64,000 nucleotides of DNA from Ryuthela nishihirai. Lineage: Eukaryota > Arthropoda > Arachnida > Araneae > Heptathelidae. The notes under the pieces are model-generated. The model searched no databases. It saw only the letters and a list, made by a program, of their open reading frames with translations, and was not told where the DNA came from. The position numbers and the translations under genes are program-made. How positions within the stretch are numbered: position 1 is the first letter of the stretch; each line of letters begins with the position of its first letter. The stretch spans positions 73,467,501 through 73,531,500 of the forward strand of contig JAWZYU010000011.1 of NCBI GenBank assembly GCA_038380435.1. The letters are read 5' to 3'. This document shows, piece after piece, positions 24,281-35,869 of the stretch.

Positions 24281-24625
24281 ATTTTTAGCTAATGTTGTAT
24301 TCAAATTCTTATTAACTATATCTATCTTATATTCATTGATCTAGTATAAAAGAGTGCAGTGTGTTTTGCCACTATACAGATGTTAAATAGATAGAAGTAG
24401 CACAAAATTAGTCATTGAAATAAGTTTAAAGTTAAGAATTTTCATATATCAAGAAAAGTATATTAACTCTGCCTTTCCCATATTTTGATACAAAAATTAT
24501 TGTTGTATTAAATTTGTTCCATGTGTTGCTTTAACAATTTAGTTTATTTTTTAGTAACTTTTGTATTTTTATATATCTCATGGCATGTATTAAACTGTAA
24601 TTAATCATCATTAATATAATTCTAG

Positions 24626-24687
24626 ATATTGCATGGAGCAATGGACGTGATGGAGGGTATTTGGTTTTTGGCAACATGGTATATACT
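24626..24687 (+). CDS. ATP8A: Exon of ATP8A-type P4-ATPase (loop and start of M8)
   Basis: Acceptor TTCTAG ending at 24625, donor ACTGTAAGA with GT at 24688. The first two bases complete the Asp codon begun by the exon ending at 5701. It then reads WSNGRDGGYLVFGNMVYT, matching the ATP8A segment recalled as NGKTSDYLLLGNFVYT at the start of M8. Length 62 bases, ending in phase 0. The aromatic-glycine pattern GGYLVFGNMVYT is the strongest part of the match. Confidence 0.88.
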
Positions 24688-24984
24688 GTAAGAATTTTTT
24701 TGTTTTTATATTTCAATCAGAAATGTTTAAGAAATATTTCTAAGATCTAATTTTAATAAATGTTTAAATATGGCATTTTAAACACCTGAAAAGTATACAG
24801 TTTTAATGCATCGTTCCTGTATAACAGTATGCATTTAAGTCCTTCTCATTCCAGTATCAGGTGTTATGTCTATATTACCATTCTCACACATCACAGTAAA
24901 GTATTCCAGTTCCACAGTAGTAATAATTACAGCCTGTGGTAGATGTCTGCACAATACTAATAAGTTAACACACAGCTATACTTT

Positions 24985-25152
24985 ATAAAGGATTTAATCA
25001 CGATAATGCTGTGGTACAAAGTTAAAACATAAAACTTCCAGGGAGTAATTCTCAAACTAGGAAAGTGCTGTATATACCATTACCATATATGGGATCTACT
25101 TAACTAATACCTTAGAATTACCCTTAACTTTATACATTAATTCAAAATTAAT
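24985..25152 (+). repeat. Left inverted terminal repeat of PLE1
   Basis: Starts ATAAAGGATTTAATCACGAT and is almost exactly complementary to 26869-27035 over its full length. Confidence 0.9.
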
Positions 25153-25157
25153 TCAAG

Positions 25158-26215
25158 AGGATGACATGGTCATGAGGTACGTTGAGGAAACTGCCCTTTC
25201 CACCTGCAAGCTAAAACCGGATCTGTATATATGATATGTAGATGACATTTTCATCTTCTGGCCCCATCCAGTAGAAAAATTGAAAGAATTTGTTAACACA
25301 TTTAATAGTGTAATGCCCACAATTAAATTTACCACTGAATCTGAAGTAAATGGTCAAATATCATACTTGGATATTAAAATAACTCGAAAATCTCACTTCT
25401 GTGAGAGCACTGTATATCGGAAACCAACACATACTCCCAATTATATACCAATAGATTCATCACATCCGATGAAATATAAAAACGCTAGTATTATTCCCCA
25501 TTATGTCAGGGCATACAGATACTGTTCACAACAAAAAACTCTACAAGAAGAGTTACAATATATTCGAACAACCGCACAAGGAGTAGGATACCCAAGAGAG
25601 TTACTACAAAAATGGGAAACAGAAGCAAAATACACTGTAAAAAGAGATACCCAACCGAATCCACAACAAATAGAAATTAAAAAACAGTATGTTAAAAGTT
25701 TTCCATATGTGAAAACTATAACGAAAACACTTGAAAATACTTTAAGAAAATATAATATTATTTTACCCAGTACTATCACCCACTCCATTAAAAATTTAAT
25801 TTTAAATGATAGAGATCAAAAACCACCCACAGGGGGAGTATACAAAATCGAAATCCCTGACCCCGATAACAAATTAGAGGGCAAAAATAAATATATAGGA
25901 AAAACATACAGACAATATGAGACACGGATGCAGGAACATATTACAGACATAAGTAAAAGGAACCTCACAACAACATTATCAAGAACAATAGTAGAAAATA
26001 ATATTAAAATTGATAAAATTAACTTTAAACCTGGAATAGCCCCAAAAACAAAATTTCAACTACAATACGCCGAAACTTTAAATATGTATAAACATCGTGA
26101 CGAGGTCTGCAATACCGAGATTCCACCCCTTCCGTCGTCATTGCATCTCCTACTGCAACCTTCGTCAGGAGTTGCACACACAGCACTCAGTATGCAGAGG
26201 GCTGGGCTAGACTGA
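25158..26215 (+). pseudogene. PLE1 reverse transcriptase C-part plus GIY-YIG-like domain
   Basis: The reading frame opens within the RT domain: CKLKPDLYI, an in-frame TGA at 25232, then YVDDIFIFW (catalytic Y-x-D-D). From 25280 it is open for 311 codons: EVNGQISYLDIKITRK, SHPMKYKNASIIPHYVRAY and other typical Penelope RT-thumb features. GGVYKIEIP and KYIGKTYRQYETRMQEH near residues 195-225 then read as a GIY-YIG endonuclease core (G-x-Y, YIG, R, and a later E or H). The ORF ends at 26215. Penelope proteins prime reverse transcription at the nick made by this nuclease. The N-terminal half of the RT is missing and one stop interrupts it, yet the rest is unusually well kept compared with most TEs here. 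Confidence 0.85.
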
Positions 26216-26250
26216 AGGCGGCTACTTAAACTTCACCTAGCTATCATCGT

Positions 26251-26303
26251 ATTCGCCTGAGGATGCCATGTGTTATGAGTTCGTGGTGAAACGCGTAGTG
26301 TAA
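26251..26303 (+). ncRNA. Candidate hammerhead ribozyme of PLE1
   Basis: The core CTGAGGA (26257-26263, fits CUGANGA) is followed 24 bases later by GAAA (26288-26291) and then C-GC-G-TA. That gives a one-pair stem III with a two-base loop and a GUA-type cleavage site before 26298. A stem II of about six pairs (GCCATG with CGTGGT) needs one bulge. Stem I is weak (GC with G-U). Type I hammerheads with minimal stem III are established in Penelope-like elements. Activity here is inferred. Confidence 0.55.
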
Positions 26304-26868
26304 TGAGCCTGAAAGTTTCGTGTTTTTAAGATGTTTTTTAAAAGTTCTAACATTGTAAAAGCAATGGCTTTTGGCCAATATTAAATTAATGGTCATCAGA
26401 ACATTGGCTTTCTTCCAGTAAGGAGCGTATCTAAAATCTTTTCAAGCAGGGAAAAGTGCTTTTCACAACAAAAGAACTGTTCATGTAATGCGCTATGAGA
26501 ATTTACTATTACCTTAAGGATACAATGTGCAACAACATGGCTAAAAGCGTCGCTGTATATAACATCCTACGTAAAAGAAATAGAACTTATACCACCATGA
26601 ACAACTGACAACTTTAAACCATCTTTTTGTGCACCACAAATGAATGAAGTTTAAACTTGTGGATGAGGAAACTAAAGAAAATAGTGTCAGTTCATAACAT
26701 CTATGCCAGCATTGTAACTACTAGAAGAACATCTACTATCAGGACTGGTAGCATATATAATTACCAACTACAGCATGACAGCGCTGCAAATTATGCAATT
26801 GTACCAGCATAAGTGGTAAATATGTTTTCGCTTTATATATGGTTCTAATTGGTCTCTTGAAGGAAGAG

Positions 26869-27035
26869 TTAATTTTGAATTAATGTATAAAGTTAAGGGT
26901 AATTCTAAGGTATTAGTTAAGTAGATCCCATATATGGTAATGGTAAGTACAGCACTTTCCTAGTTTGAGAATTACTCCCTGGAAGTTTTATGTTTTAACT
27001 TTGTACCACAGCATTATCGTGATTAAATCCTTTAT
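26869..27035 (-). repeat. Right inverted terminal repeat of PLE1
   Basis: Complement of 24985-25152. Together they would let a transcript of the element fold into a long hairpin. Confidence 0.9.
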
Positions 27036-27125
27036 GTCTGCACAAGTCAAAATTTTAGAAATTCCATTATAGCAACCTATATGCAATTAGTTTTCTTATA
27101 GAACTCAGAACAAGTAAAGAACTAG

Positions 27126-27308
27126 TTAAAAAATTTGAATCTCTACAGGAATATTTTCAAAATGTTCTCCTAAATGAATGAAAGTGTGGATTATTGTTTC
27201 CCTGACAGACTGAACTATTCCACCACACCCAACTCCTTCAGCTGCAGCAACTATTAAGATACTTCTATAATCAGTGGTATTTGTGGGTTCAGTTTGCACT
27301 CGTGCCAA
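27126..27308 (-). other. Coding-like fragment, unrecognised
   Basis: The minus-strand reading RVQTEPTNTTDYRS, then ILIVAAAEGVGCGGIVQSVR and HLGEHFENIPVEIQIF has a protein-like composition (Gly/Ala-rich segment, balanced charges) not expected from random AT-rich DNA. Upstream on the same strand, KMSVEKIESW lies in another frame. It could be a processed pseudogene piece or a transposon remnant. I do not recognise the family. Confidence 0.3.
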
Positions 27309-29282
27309 GACTCAATCTTTTCAACTGACATTTTCATAGACTCTTTACCACTGCAAAAGATAATTATGTGTGTTATTCCAATGCAAAATGCCCAAAATGT
27401 TCTTGAATTTGATGATTTTTGCAGTTTCTTTAGTTATTTTCATTACATTTCCTTTAATCATTGTTTTAGGTTTCATAAGATATTCACATTTCAATTTCTG
27501 TAATTAATTTCCTCATGGCTAACTTTGAATTTCTATGCTTCACTCTAAAAAGGAACTTTCTCTGTAGATATTGGAGGCATCCCATTCCTGACTGATAAGT
27601 TGATGTCATGAGTACCAATGATTGTAGAAATTTCTTCATAATTTATATTAGCTGAAAGAGTGAAGTGTGATAGAATGGCTCAATAGGATGAACACTTGAC
27701 ATGTTATTGGTAGGTTGTGGATGTGTTCCCCGTTCCTGCCTATGATTGGATTTTTTCAACTAACTCTTTACAAGTTCAAAATTTTAAAGTTTACTCATCA
27801 CCCCAATGGTTATCTGGCTTGAATCTAATGGTAATATCTATCTCATGATTTTAGCCCCTCAAGTCTAATAATTTAATTTGAATATATACATTATCCATGA
27901 ATGTTTTTGTATTACTCTATAAATTTAATTTACACATAATCATTGTACATACTCAAACAAATATGCCCAGTGGGCTATATCTGTTCAGATACTTGATTTT
28001 TTTAATCTATTACAGCAAGATAAAGAAGTTGAAAATACTATTGTTCCAATTGACAAATTAACAATATTACAATAAATAGAGCTTTATCTAATAAAGCTGT
28101 TAAAGTTAAATACTCTTCTGCATTACTCTACTAGTTTGGCCCAAGCAATTTGTTGTACATTCTCTTCCATGTTAAAGGTAATTCAATTCTTTTAACCTTA
28201 GCACACATTTATTAAACTTCAATTTCAAGAAAACATTTAACAAAGTAATATTCACACCTTATTTCAGCACCCCTATATGGCATGGTGTTCCTAACAGAAC
28301 TAGGCCTTATGCTATCAATTAATTCATAATTCATCAAATTCCTGTGCAAATCATCAGGTAAAAATCCATGGATATTTATAAATACCCTGGTGTTTGCAGT
28401 AAGTATTAATCTTATGCAGTCCAATCTGTCTTGGAAGTGATGTAAAAATAAGAAGAAAAAAAAGTGGATTGGTATGTAATACATGCATTGTTGTTATAAA
28501 TATATATTTCTAAATATTATGGTATAAAATTATACATTTAATATAGTAAAATTTATATTAAACCCTTACTTATTTATAAATTAAATTGGATGTTACATAC
28601 TTATAAATTTACATGTTTACATAAATGTATGTATAGAAATTCAAAAATAAATGATTCCAGAAAGAAAAAACATTTATTCATGAAAAATTCAAATCCATGA
28701 ATTTTATCTCAGAAACTAATTTGCCTATAAATACTAGTTTTCTTCTTAGGGTTATCAATTAAATATCTTACATGAGTTTGATTTTTTTTTAATTATTTTT
28801 TGTAAAATTTTAATTATTTTATAATTTTTAGTAATTATTTCCCTCATTTAAAAAGTCATAGTTCTCACATGGTAAAACATTTGTTTGCTTGAGATTATGA
28901 TAGTTTTTATGAGTAGGTGAGAAGAGTTCTCAACTTAAACCACTTCACATTAAATCAGACCTTTTGGGTGACAGCATCTATATGTTTTGTCTGTTTTCCT
29001 AACTGTATTTTCCAATCTCCATTACTACTACAATCTTAATTCTTGAACTAGTACTGCCTTCTGTTCCCAAGCATATCTGTTACAAATTCCTGTCAGTTTT
29101 GAACTCAGTTTTCAACCCTTCATATAAATTTCACTAATTAACTGAACATGGGAAAAATTTGTCTTTTTCTTAGGACTTTTTCTTAGGACATGAGTTCATT
29201 GTTTCCAACATAGTTGTACTAGGAGTTCATTGTTTGATGATCCCAGTATTGGGGGTCAAACAAGATTATCAGACTGATAAGC

Positions 29283-29765
29283 CAGCATTATTTATTTATT
29301 TATTTATAGTGTCAACAACAGATGTAGATCCAATTATAGTGGACATTTACAATACATATACATAAAGTCAACCATTACATGCAAAAGAAAAGAAAGATAA
29401 AAAAAACACAACCAAACCTGTTAATACAAATATGTAAAAATTTGAAAAGTGCAAGAAATAATTAATCCATTAAGCACAAATATGTATTATATAAATGGAA
29501 AAATCTGATAGTAGCATAATTTTTCAATACATTATTTTTGTACAAAGGAACTCTGAAGAAAGATCTTTTCCTTGTAACGTTTTTTGTACATTAAAATTAA
29601 CTAACTGAATTAGTTTAATACAGTCAATATAATTATTCAATACTTTATAGAAAAACATTAAACATAACAAATCCCTCCTCTTTTTCAAGGACGAAACTGC
29701 AAATATACGTTCATGATATTTCAAATAAGTAACTTAGTTGAAATATCATGAACATAGACACCATT
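29283..29765 (-). pseudogene. 3' end of a non-LTR retrotransposon (CR1/jockey-like tail)
   Basis: On the minus strand, SSLKKRRDLLCLMFFYKVLN followed by NYIDCIKLIQLVNFNV resembles the conserved C-terminal segment after the RT of many LINEs (pattern 'L..RR...DL.F.YK.L.G.IDC..LL..I.F.V'). It is followed by untranslated sequence and a (TAAA)n-type tail, seen here as TTTA repeats at 29289-29308. Only the last few hundred bases are present, as expected for 5' truncation. Confidence 0.6.
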
Positions 29766-30229
29766 AGATTTGAAATATAAATACCTCAAAAATTTATTCT
29801 GAACCTTCTAAAATCATTTTAATAAGTAATATAAAAAGGATTCTATAGTATTGATCCATGCTCTAATTTTGACTATAATTTATTATTACTGCTAGATCTA
29901 CTAGATCAGGGATACTTACTACTAGATAAGATAGACTTACTTCTAGATTATCTCTACTAGACCAAGGATATATAACTAATCAATTGCAATCACCACAGTG
30001 CTTGCGTAGCTGTTAAAAAGGGTTTACTGATGAATTCCTTATGCTCACAAACATGATCATAATGAAAATTTTCATCTGCTGTTAATGATAGAATTGTATT
30101 TAGTATTAAAAATGCAAAAGAATTTATTTTGAACAAAAAAAAACCCCTCATATTTGACTATTAAGGGAGTAAATAAGCTCACCGGACAAAAAATTAGTCA
30201 TCTCCCGCTATAAGAGGGTTATGTCCGTT

Positions 30230-30406
30230 CAGTGGCGGACTGGGTCTAAAAAATATTGGTTGCCAGGAGACAATAGGGGCCCACCCACAACTATAAGGCC
30301 ATCATTTTTAACATATTGTCTAATGTTTAAGGGGGCCCACTTCATCAGGGGTCCACAGGGCCCACTTGCCATCGGGCAAGCTGACACTCTGGCCAGTCCG
30401 CCACTG
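30230..30406. mobile_element. Short non-autonomous hAT nested in Tc1-A
   Basis: Exact 14-bp inverted ends CAGTGGCGGACTGG and CCAGTCCGCCACTG. Flanking octamers TGTCCGTT (30222) and CGTCCGTT (30407) match at 7 of 8. The 177-bp interior is non-coding with repeated GGGGCCCAC-like blocks. Confidence 0.9.
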
Positions 30407-30539
30407 CGTCCGTTCAACAGCAACAGAGGGTGCACCAGTAATAAACGCGTCCTACAAATAGCCATGCCATGCACTACAGTGTTCATACAGTGACAAGAAG
30501 TGGTTGTGTGCTACATGTGTGTTAGTTGCTCCGTGAAAC

Positions 30540-31600
30540 ATGAGTTGCGCCAAAGATGTGAATAAGTGGCAAAAAGGTGTTATTGCGTTTGACTGAGCCA
30601 AAGGGCATAGTGTACAAGAAGTTGCTGCCATTGCAGGTTTGTCGAAACATATTGTCCAAAGAGTCTTCCAGCAGTGGTGTACATCGCATTCCACTGCTAA
30701 TCATCACCAGAAATGCGGCAGAAAGACTGTGCTCACCAATAGGGACCACCGCAATGTGTCACGCACTATTAGGGCAAACCACTTTGCAACGAGGCAGGAA
30801 TTGCTCCAGTCCGTCAATGCAGGCCTACAACAAGCTGTTTCTGAACAAACACTCCGAAGGGAACTGCGTGCCATAGATATTTGGAGCAGAGTACCATGGA
30901 AAAGGCCCATGTTAACTGCTCTGCACAAGGCTGCACGGCTGCAGTGGACATGATGTCACAAAGACTGGACTGTCGAATCTTGGAAACGTGTGATGTGGTT
31001 GGATGAGTCACGTTTTTGCTTGTACTCGAATGATGCAAGGCAATACATCATAAGCCCATGAAGCCTTTCATGCAGACTCTGTGCAAGTTCTGTTCAAGCT
31101 GGAGGAAGTCCCTGTGATGTTCTGAGGGTGTTTCAGGTAAGAGGAAATAGGTCCTTTGGTTGCGATGATGTCACACTTGAACCAGAAGGGCTATATGGAG
31201 CTGCTGGACGACCACATGTTGCCTTTTGTGCAGCATCTACACAATGAACACCAGAAAGATACCCCAGTCTTCCAAGATGACAGTTGTCGCGTGCACAGGG
31301 CTTGAAGTGTGTTGGATTGGCACAACAAGCATTCTGAAGCCTTCGAACATCTTGACTGGCACGCCAAATCCCCATATTTGAATCCCATAGAAAACTTGTG
31401 GAACTATTTGGGGAAATGAGTGAAGTGCTGTCCCAGCCATCCGGCCAATCTGGTCGAACTGCGGCATTTGCTGCTGAAAGAGTGAATGAATATTGATGTG
31501 CACTACATCTGTGCACTGGTGGTATCCATGCCAGACAGGATTTTGGCTGTTCTTCAGTCTCATGGAGGCATTATGCGCTATTAGGTGACATTCAGCCAGG
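30540..31600 (+). pseudogene. Tc1-A transposase, broken
   Basis: Starts at ATG 30540 (MSCAKDVNKWQKGVIAFD, then a TGA). An HTH region follows (VAAIAGLSKHIVQRVFQQW), then LTNRDHRNVSRTIRAN and LHKAARLQWT, and WLDESRFCLYSNDARQYI with the first catalytic Asp. The distal DD34E part (second Asp, final Glu) is shifted across frames (GLYGAAGRPHVAFCAA; PIFESHRKLVELFGEMSE). At least four stops or shifts. Family: Tc1-like DDE transposase with two N-terminal HTH motifs. Confidence 0.8.
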
Positions 31601-32499
31601 GGTGACTAATTTTTTTATCTGGTTAGCTTATTTTACATTATTAAAATACCATAATTTACATTTCACATTTCTTAGCATTGGAAAATGATTTTTAGTTTTT
31701 CAAAAATTGCAATGAAAGAGCCTACAACATGCTTTTTATGCATACCTACCATTGTTTTCCATTAAATTTTTATATATCTTTTAAAAAAATATGTAATTCA
31801 AGTTTAAAAATATATTTTCTTTTTTCATTTGATGGACATTTTTTTAACTACAATATAAATAATTTGTTAAAGCCATCTGATTGCCATTTCTTAGAAGTAA
31901 TATATGGTATTGCCAATTTGTTTGCTAATGTTATTCTATGCTGAAGCAACCCCTGATTAAGCTCACAAGTTTGATTTGAACTATTATCAACAAATTTTTC
32001 CTTAAAGTTTTGAAAATCTCCTGAAAATGAATGAAAAACTGCTATTTTTTAAAAAAAGAAGATTTTAGAAGTAATTACGAAATATGTACATCTTTTGTTG
32101 TTTTACCATCTTTTCTGCCTTAAACCTATTTCAGTATTCCTAGAATTATTTTTATAATTTATCCCAGGATTCTATGCATCATTCCTGCTCTTCAAATCGA
32201 AACTGTAAATAAAACTATAAGTAACAAGAGCCTTCTTAGCCAGAGTAAAGCCAGAGCTTGTTGTTGTAAAAACTGCCTGCAGTGTCACTGCAGAATTACA
32301 TTGTGAGCTAGTTAATTGCTGGTATGTGGATTGTTTACAGCGAGCATTGTTGGATCACAAATTGTATAACTTCACCATGCCTCCAGTTAGTATTTATAGC
32401 CATATAATTAAACCTTCGTTTTCATTTCTGTAGATTTATTTCTGTAAATTATTAATCTTTCAGTCGGCTGATCTATCAATAGATTATTATCGATCTTTA

Positions 32500-34890
32500 G
32501 GAGTTATCTACATTGGTTGGTGTCTGTTGTATGGGCAACTTACAAGTTGTTGCGGATATTTTATTTAACATCACCTTAGGTTATATCTTAATTTTTCATT
32601 TATTATTTCTTTGTTTTCCAGGAAAAAATTTTGATCTATTATCATTTCCTGAAAATGAATGAGGTCTTGAATACAGAAGCAAAAGGACTTCTTTGGCATG
32701 GAGATCAGTCCTCGTGAGGCAAGGGTTTTAACCTCCCTGGTAGAATTTTATTTTAAAATGTTATAACTTTTTTAAGTTCATATACAATGTTTTTAAAAAG
32801 ATTCCTCCCCCCCCCCCCCCTTCTACACACATACCTTTCAATATATTGGCTGTCCTATTCTGACAATATAGATGTTTGCTTTTTACCCTTGATGCACAAA
32901 CCAAGATTGCCAAACTTCAGCATCCAAAGAAAAAATTTTTAATGTTTAGTAAGAAAAGGCAGCCAAGTAAGTATTTCTCCATTTCATGAACAGGACAGAA
33001 AATCCCATTAATGTGAGCAATTCATATCACCTTGTATAATGCTTGGTCATGTTTAAAATATACCACACTGAAAAGAATCATTAAAAGAAATAAAAATCAT
33101 GTTTCGGGTAAATATTGTGTTATTCAGGAAGAAATTTCCTTTCAATTAATATATAATTTAACTGTTTTTATTCATCAGGTTTTTCAAAATTAAACCTTAA
33201 TTGCATAGTTCAATCTATTTTTTTCACTACATTACTGTAAAAAAGTCTTAAAATTATTATGTAAATTTGTTAAAAAAATTTATTTTAAGGGTACACAACC
33301 TTATCGAGAAGAGAGTACCAAAGTAGCCAAATACGAGATTTAGATTCATAATTAAAATCTGTTTAATTTGGTATATAACATAACCTATTTCAGTTGATTG
33401 GTTATTTTTTTTAATTCTAAAAATGACGTTGATATGATTCAGCACAGTTGGCAACGAGCCTTACTTTTCTCAAAGTATGATACCGTAAAATAATGCAAAA
33501 TAAGAGAAATATTTGCTTGAAACAAGAAAATAAATTTTTTGCTATTCAGAAACAAATAGTCTTTTTATTCATGTGCATTATAATCATTTATGTCTATTAA
33601 TTTTTTGTTTTTTAAATAAATTCTTATTTTCATTGCCAGGTGCATTTTTTACTACATGCTTCTATAAAAGCCCTATTAAAATAAAACCAGGAGTCTAAAA
33701 GTATAAACTAGGAAAATTAAAAGTATTTCATTTTTGGAAAATCTGAAATTAGATGCTGATTAATTTGACATATAACATACCATAATTCCTTTCATTAGTT
33801 ATTTGGAAAAAGTTCTAAAGTTAATTTTTAGGGGGATGATCATAGAGAAAAAATCGCTGGGTCTCTGGATGTAAACCAGTTTTTCAAGTGGGACCCTGGA
33901 AGGGCTAAAAATATGTTTTGGCCCTAGTTGGGTTAAAATTACTCAAAATAATTATCTGTTATTAAAATATTGTGGTATCCCAGCTAGTAATCACTGGAAT
34001 AAAACTTCAAAATTTTTAACAAGCAAAACTATGTCATAAAGCAAGCAAAACTTATTTTCAAAAATCAAACTTGCAAAGTGAATTCTCCTTTTACACAAAA
34101 TTCTCTAAACAACTAATAGCTCACTCAAACAAAAACTCCCCACTGAGCTAAAACAACCTCAACAACATTCTCCACTCACATCTCCAAACTAACATATCCT
34201 CTACTGACATTCTGTCTACTCCTTGGGGTGGGAGTGGCTCAGTTGGTAGCGCGCCAGGCTCGTAATCTGTAGTTCCCAGGTTCGAGTCCCAGCTGGGTCA
34301 GCGTTGAGATTTATCTCCGCAAAATACCCCACCCTGCCCACGGTCAGTAGGGGACACCAATGGGCTTGGAAAGGCCGCCGTCCGTCGGATGGGACGGTAA
34401 GCCGTGGCCCCGTGTGTGGGAGAGCCATACCCTGTGCACATTAAAGAACACACTAGATGGCCATGACAGGAGGCTACCATCTGTCTCCCAACAGCTGTTC
34501 CAGTGGGTCCCCTCCCCAACCTTCTCTGAGCCTTCGGATCTGGCCATTTAGCTTATGGTGTGCAAAAAAGTGCCGCTCAGAGGTAAAACAACCCAACCCA
34601 ACTCTCTACTCCTTGCAAACTCTTCCAGATCCATGACATAGCGTCACTTACAATACATGTGGCATCTAACTGACACAAGTGTTTTACACGCTGGGAAAGT
34701 ACATTTGCAGAAACTTATGATTGCATGCTCGCTCTAGCTATGATGAAAAGGAGGGCATATTCTTTCACATGCATTAGCGGCTGCCAATCAAAAATCAGAG
34801 TTGTGCAAACAAAATCCCCAAAATGATAAATATAATGTAAAGTAAAATTGGTTAAGAAAAAGTAAAAATGAATGGGTGAAGAATCACAAT
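32500..34890 (+). repeat. Unclassified dispersed repeat R1, copy 2
   Basis: Collinear with 1-2268 as described there. It is interrupted by SINE-A at 34225-34604 and carries a C-run at about 32808. Ends near GTAAAAATGAATGGG at 34863-34877, matching 2238-2252. The left limit may extend to about 32300. No coding motif recognised. Confidence 0.6.
34225..34604 (+). repeat. SINE-A, full-length copy with perfect target duplication
   Basis: The head GTGGCTCAGTTGGTAGCGCG (A box) and GGTTCGAGTCCC (B box) precede a 280-base body and a tail ending GGTAAAACAACCCAACCCA. The flanking 10-mer TCTACTCCTT is identical at 34215-34224 and 34605-34614. Poly(A) is absent, and the tail is a short A/C-rich sequence. 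Confidence 0.92.
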
Positions 34891-35390
34891 ATGCTAAGGT
34901 TTAAAAATTTACCTTTAATTATGAAGTTCTGAAACACCCAGTTATATTAAAGCTTACCATGATAGGTTACTTAGTCATTATGGCAGTCATGGCTTGCTTA
35001 TTACCGAAGTTGATGAAGAATGGGACTGTTTTAAGCAGGTTTTTTTTTTTAATTAGCAGTACTCTTTTAGGAAAAAAGGAGCAGAGGAAACAAAATTATT
35101 TGAGTGATAAGGACTTTGAACTTATTTCAGAAAGCACTTCAGGAATGTCCTTAATCAATACCTACTAGTCCTAATAAAAAACATCACAGAGAGCTTAATA
35201 AACATGTAAAGGATCAGTTAACAGCTGATAAGAATCTTTGGCTTCATGGCATGGCTCAGGACATATATGCTTGGAGAATTAAATTGCACAATATGGTTGG
35301 ACCTCTGTAGCCCATGCCTGCTTGAGGAGGATGATAATAATGATTTAAAAATATAAATTAAAAATTAAAAAAAAATATCTTTATGTACCC

Positions 35391-35575
35391 TAAAAAGTAG
35401 GAAATAAACCTAAAGCTTGAACCAATTGCTGAATTTGTATTCACTTCAAAGGAAGATAGGGCTCCTGCAATTTTGTTGACTAGGTAAATCAGTGCCCTAT
35501 CTTCCTTTAAAGTGAATACAAATTCAGTGACTAATTGCATCATCAATATGCTTTAGGTTTATTTTTTACTTATTA
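35391..35575. mobile_element. Foldback element F2
   Basis: Arms 35429-35462 and 35494-35527 are complementary over 34 bases with one mismatch. Outer blocks AAATAAACCTAAAGC and GCTTTAGGTTTATTT pair as well. A single copy in this window; probably a MITE-like foldback. Confidence 0.7.
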
Positions 35576-35869
35576 GAGCTGATATAAGAAGATAGGTATA
35601 TTTTTAGTTTTTTCGATTTATAGTTTTTTCTTTGTCACTTAAAAACATTTACCTTCAGAAATGTTTATTTGATATGTCTCATAAACATCGACTACATTTT
35701 TCTCCCTCTTTTTTTGTAGTCATGTTTGAGGTAGCCCATGACCTTGGAAATCTTACATGCTTTAATATGAGATATAACTCTTTAAAGTCAACCCCCAATA
35801 AAATTTTCAGCCCCTTTCTGGGGAGGGGAGAATGGTGGAATGCATAATTCAAAGTAGTTTATGACAGCA

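Larger units (their letters stand above)
5702..24625 (+). other. Intron of ATP8A-like gene, transposon-rich
   Basis: Donor GTGAGT at 5702, acceptor TTCTAG ending at 24625. It holds a Penelope RT fragment (7102), hAT-1 (7484-9839), tRNA-derived and foldback elements (10047, 10279, 10513, 13943), repeat R2 with a mariner (11390-12860), hAT-2 (15754-18687), hAT-3 (19959-21649), SINE-A (22370) and a MITE (24125). The remaining stretches (5702-6500, 12870-13940, 14340-15410, 18690-19950, 21660-22260 and 22710-24120) are AT-rich. I see only short chance ORFs in them, plus a G-run at about 23391. Confidence 0.75.
24955..27033 (+). mobile_element. Penelope-like element, copy PLE1
   Basis: The 12-mer ATGTCTGCACAA occurs in direct orientation at 24943-24954 and 27034-27045, which looks like a target duplication bracketing the insert. 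Just inside are inverted repeats of about 167 bases (24985-25152 and 26869-27035), then a 5'-truncated RT plus endonuclease-like ORF and a hammerhead-like motif. Inverted terminal repeats are known for some Penelope copies. The right copy of the inverted repeat overlaps the 12-mer by two bases, so the exact ends are uncertain. Confidence 0.8.
30174..31630 (+). mobile_element. Tc1-A: full-length Tc1-like transposon with nested hAT
   Basis: Terminal inverted repeats TAAGCTCACCGGACAAAAAA (30174) and its diverged complement ending ...GGTTAGCTTA (31630), with TA at both ends. A 177-bp hAT has inserted at 30230. A fragment of the same family lies at about 40958-41075. Confidence 0.85.

Noticed and set aside
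24531..24716. Minus-strand ORF overlapping the exon at 24626
   Set aside because: Composition is that of random AT-rich sequence, and the plus-strand exon explains the conserved part.
30452..31563. Several minus-strand ORFs across Tc1-A
   Set aside because: All lie opposite the Tc1 transposase pieces and show no domain of their own.
34225..34320. A tRNA gene at the head of SINE-A
   Set aside because: The same head occurs repeatedly with the same non-tRNA body and with target duplications, so it is a SINE.
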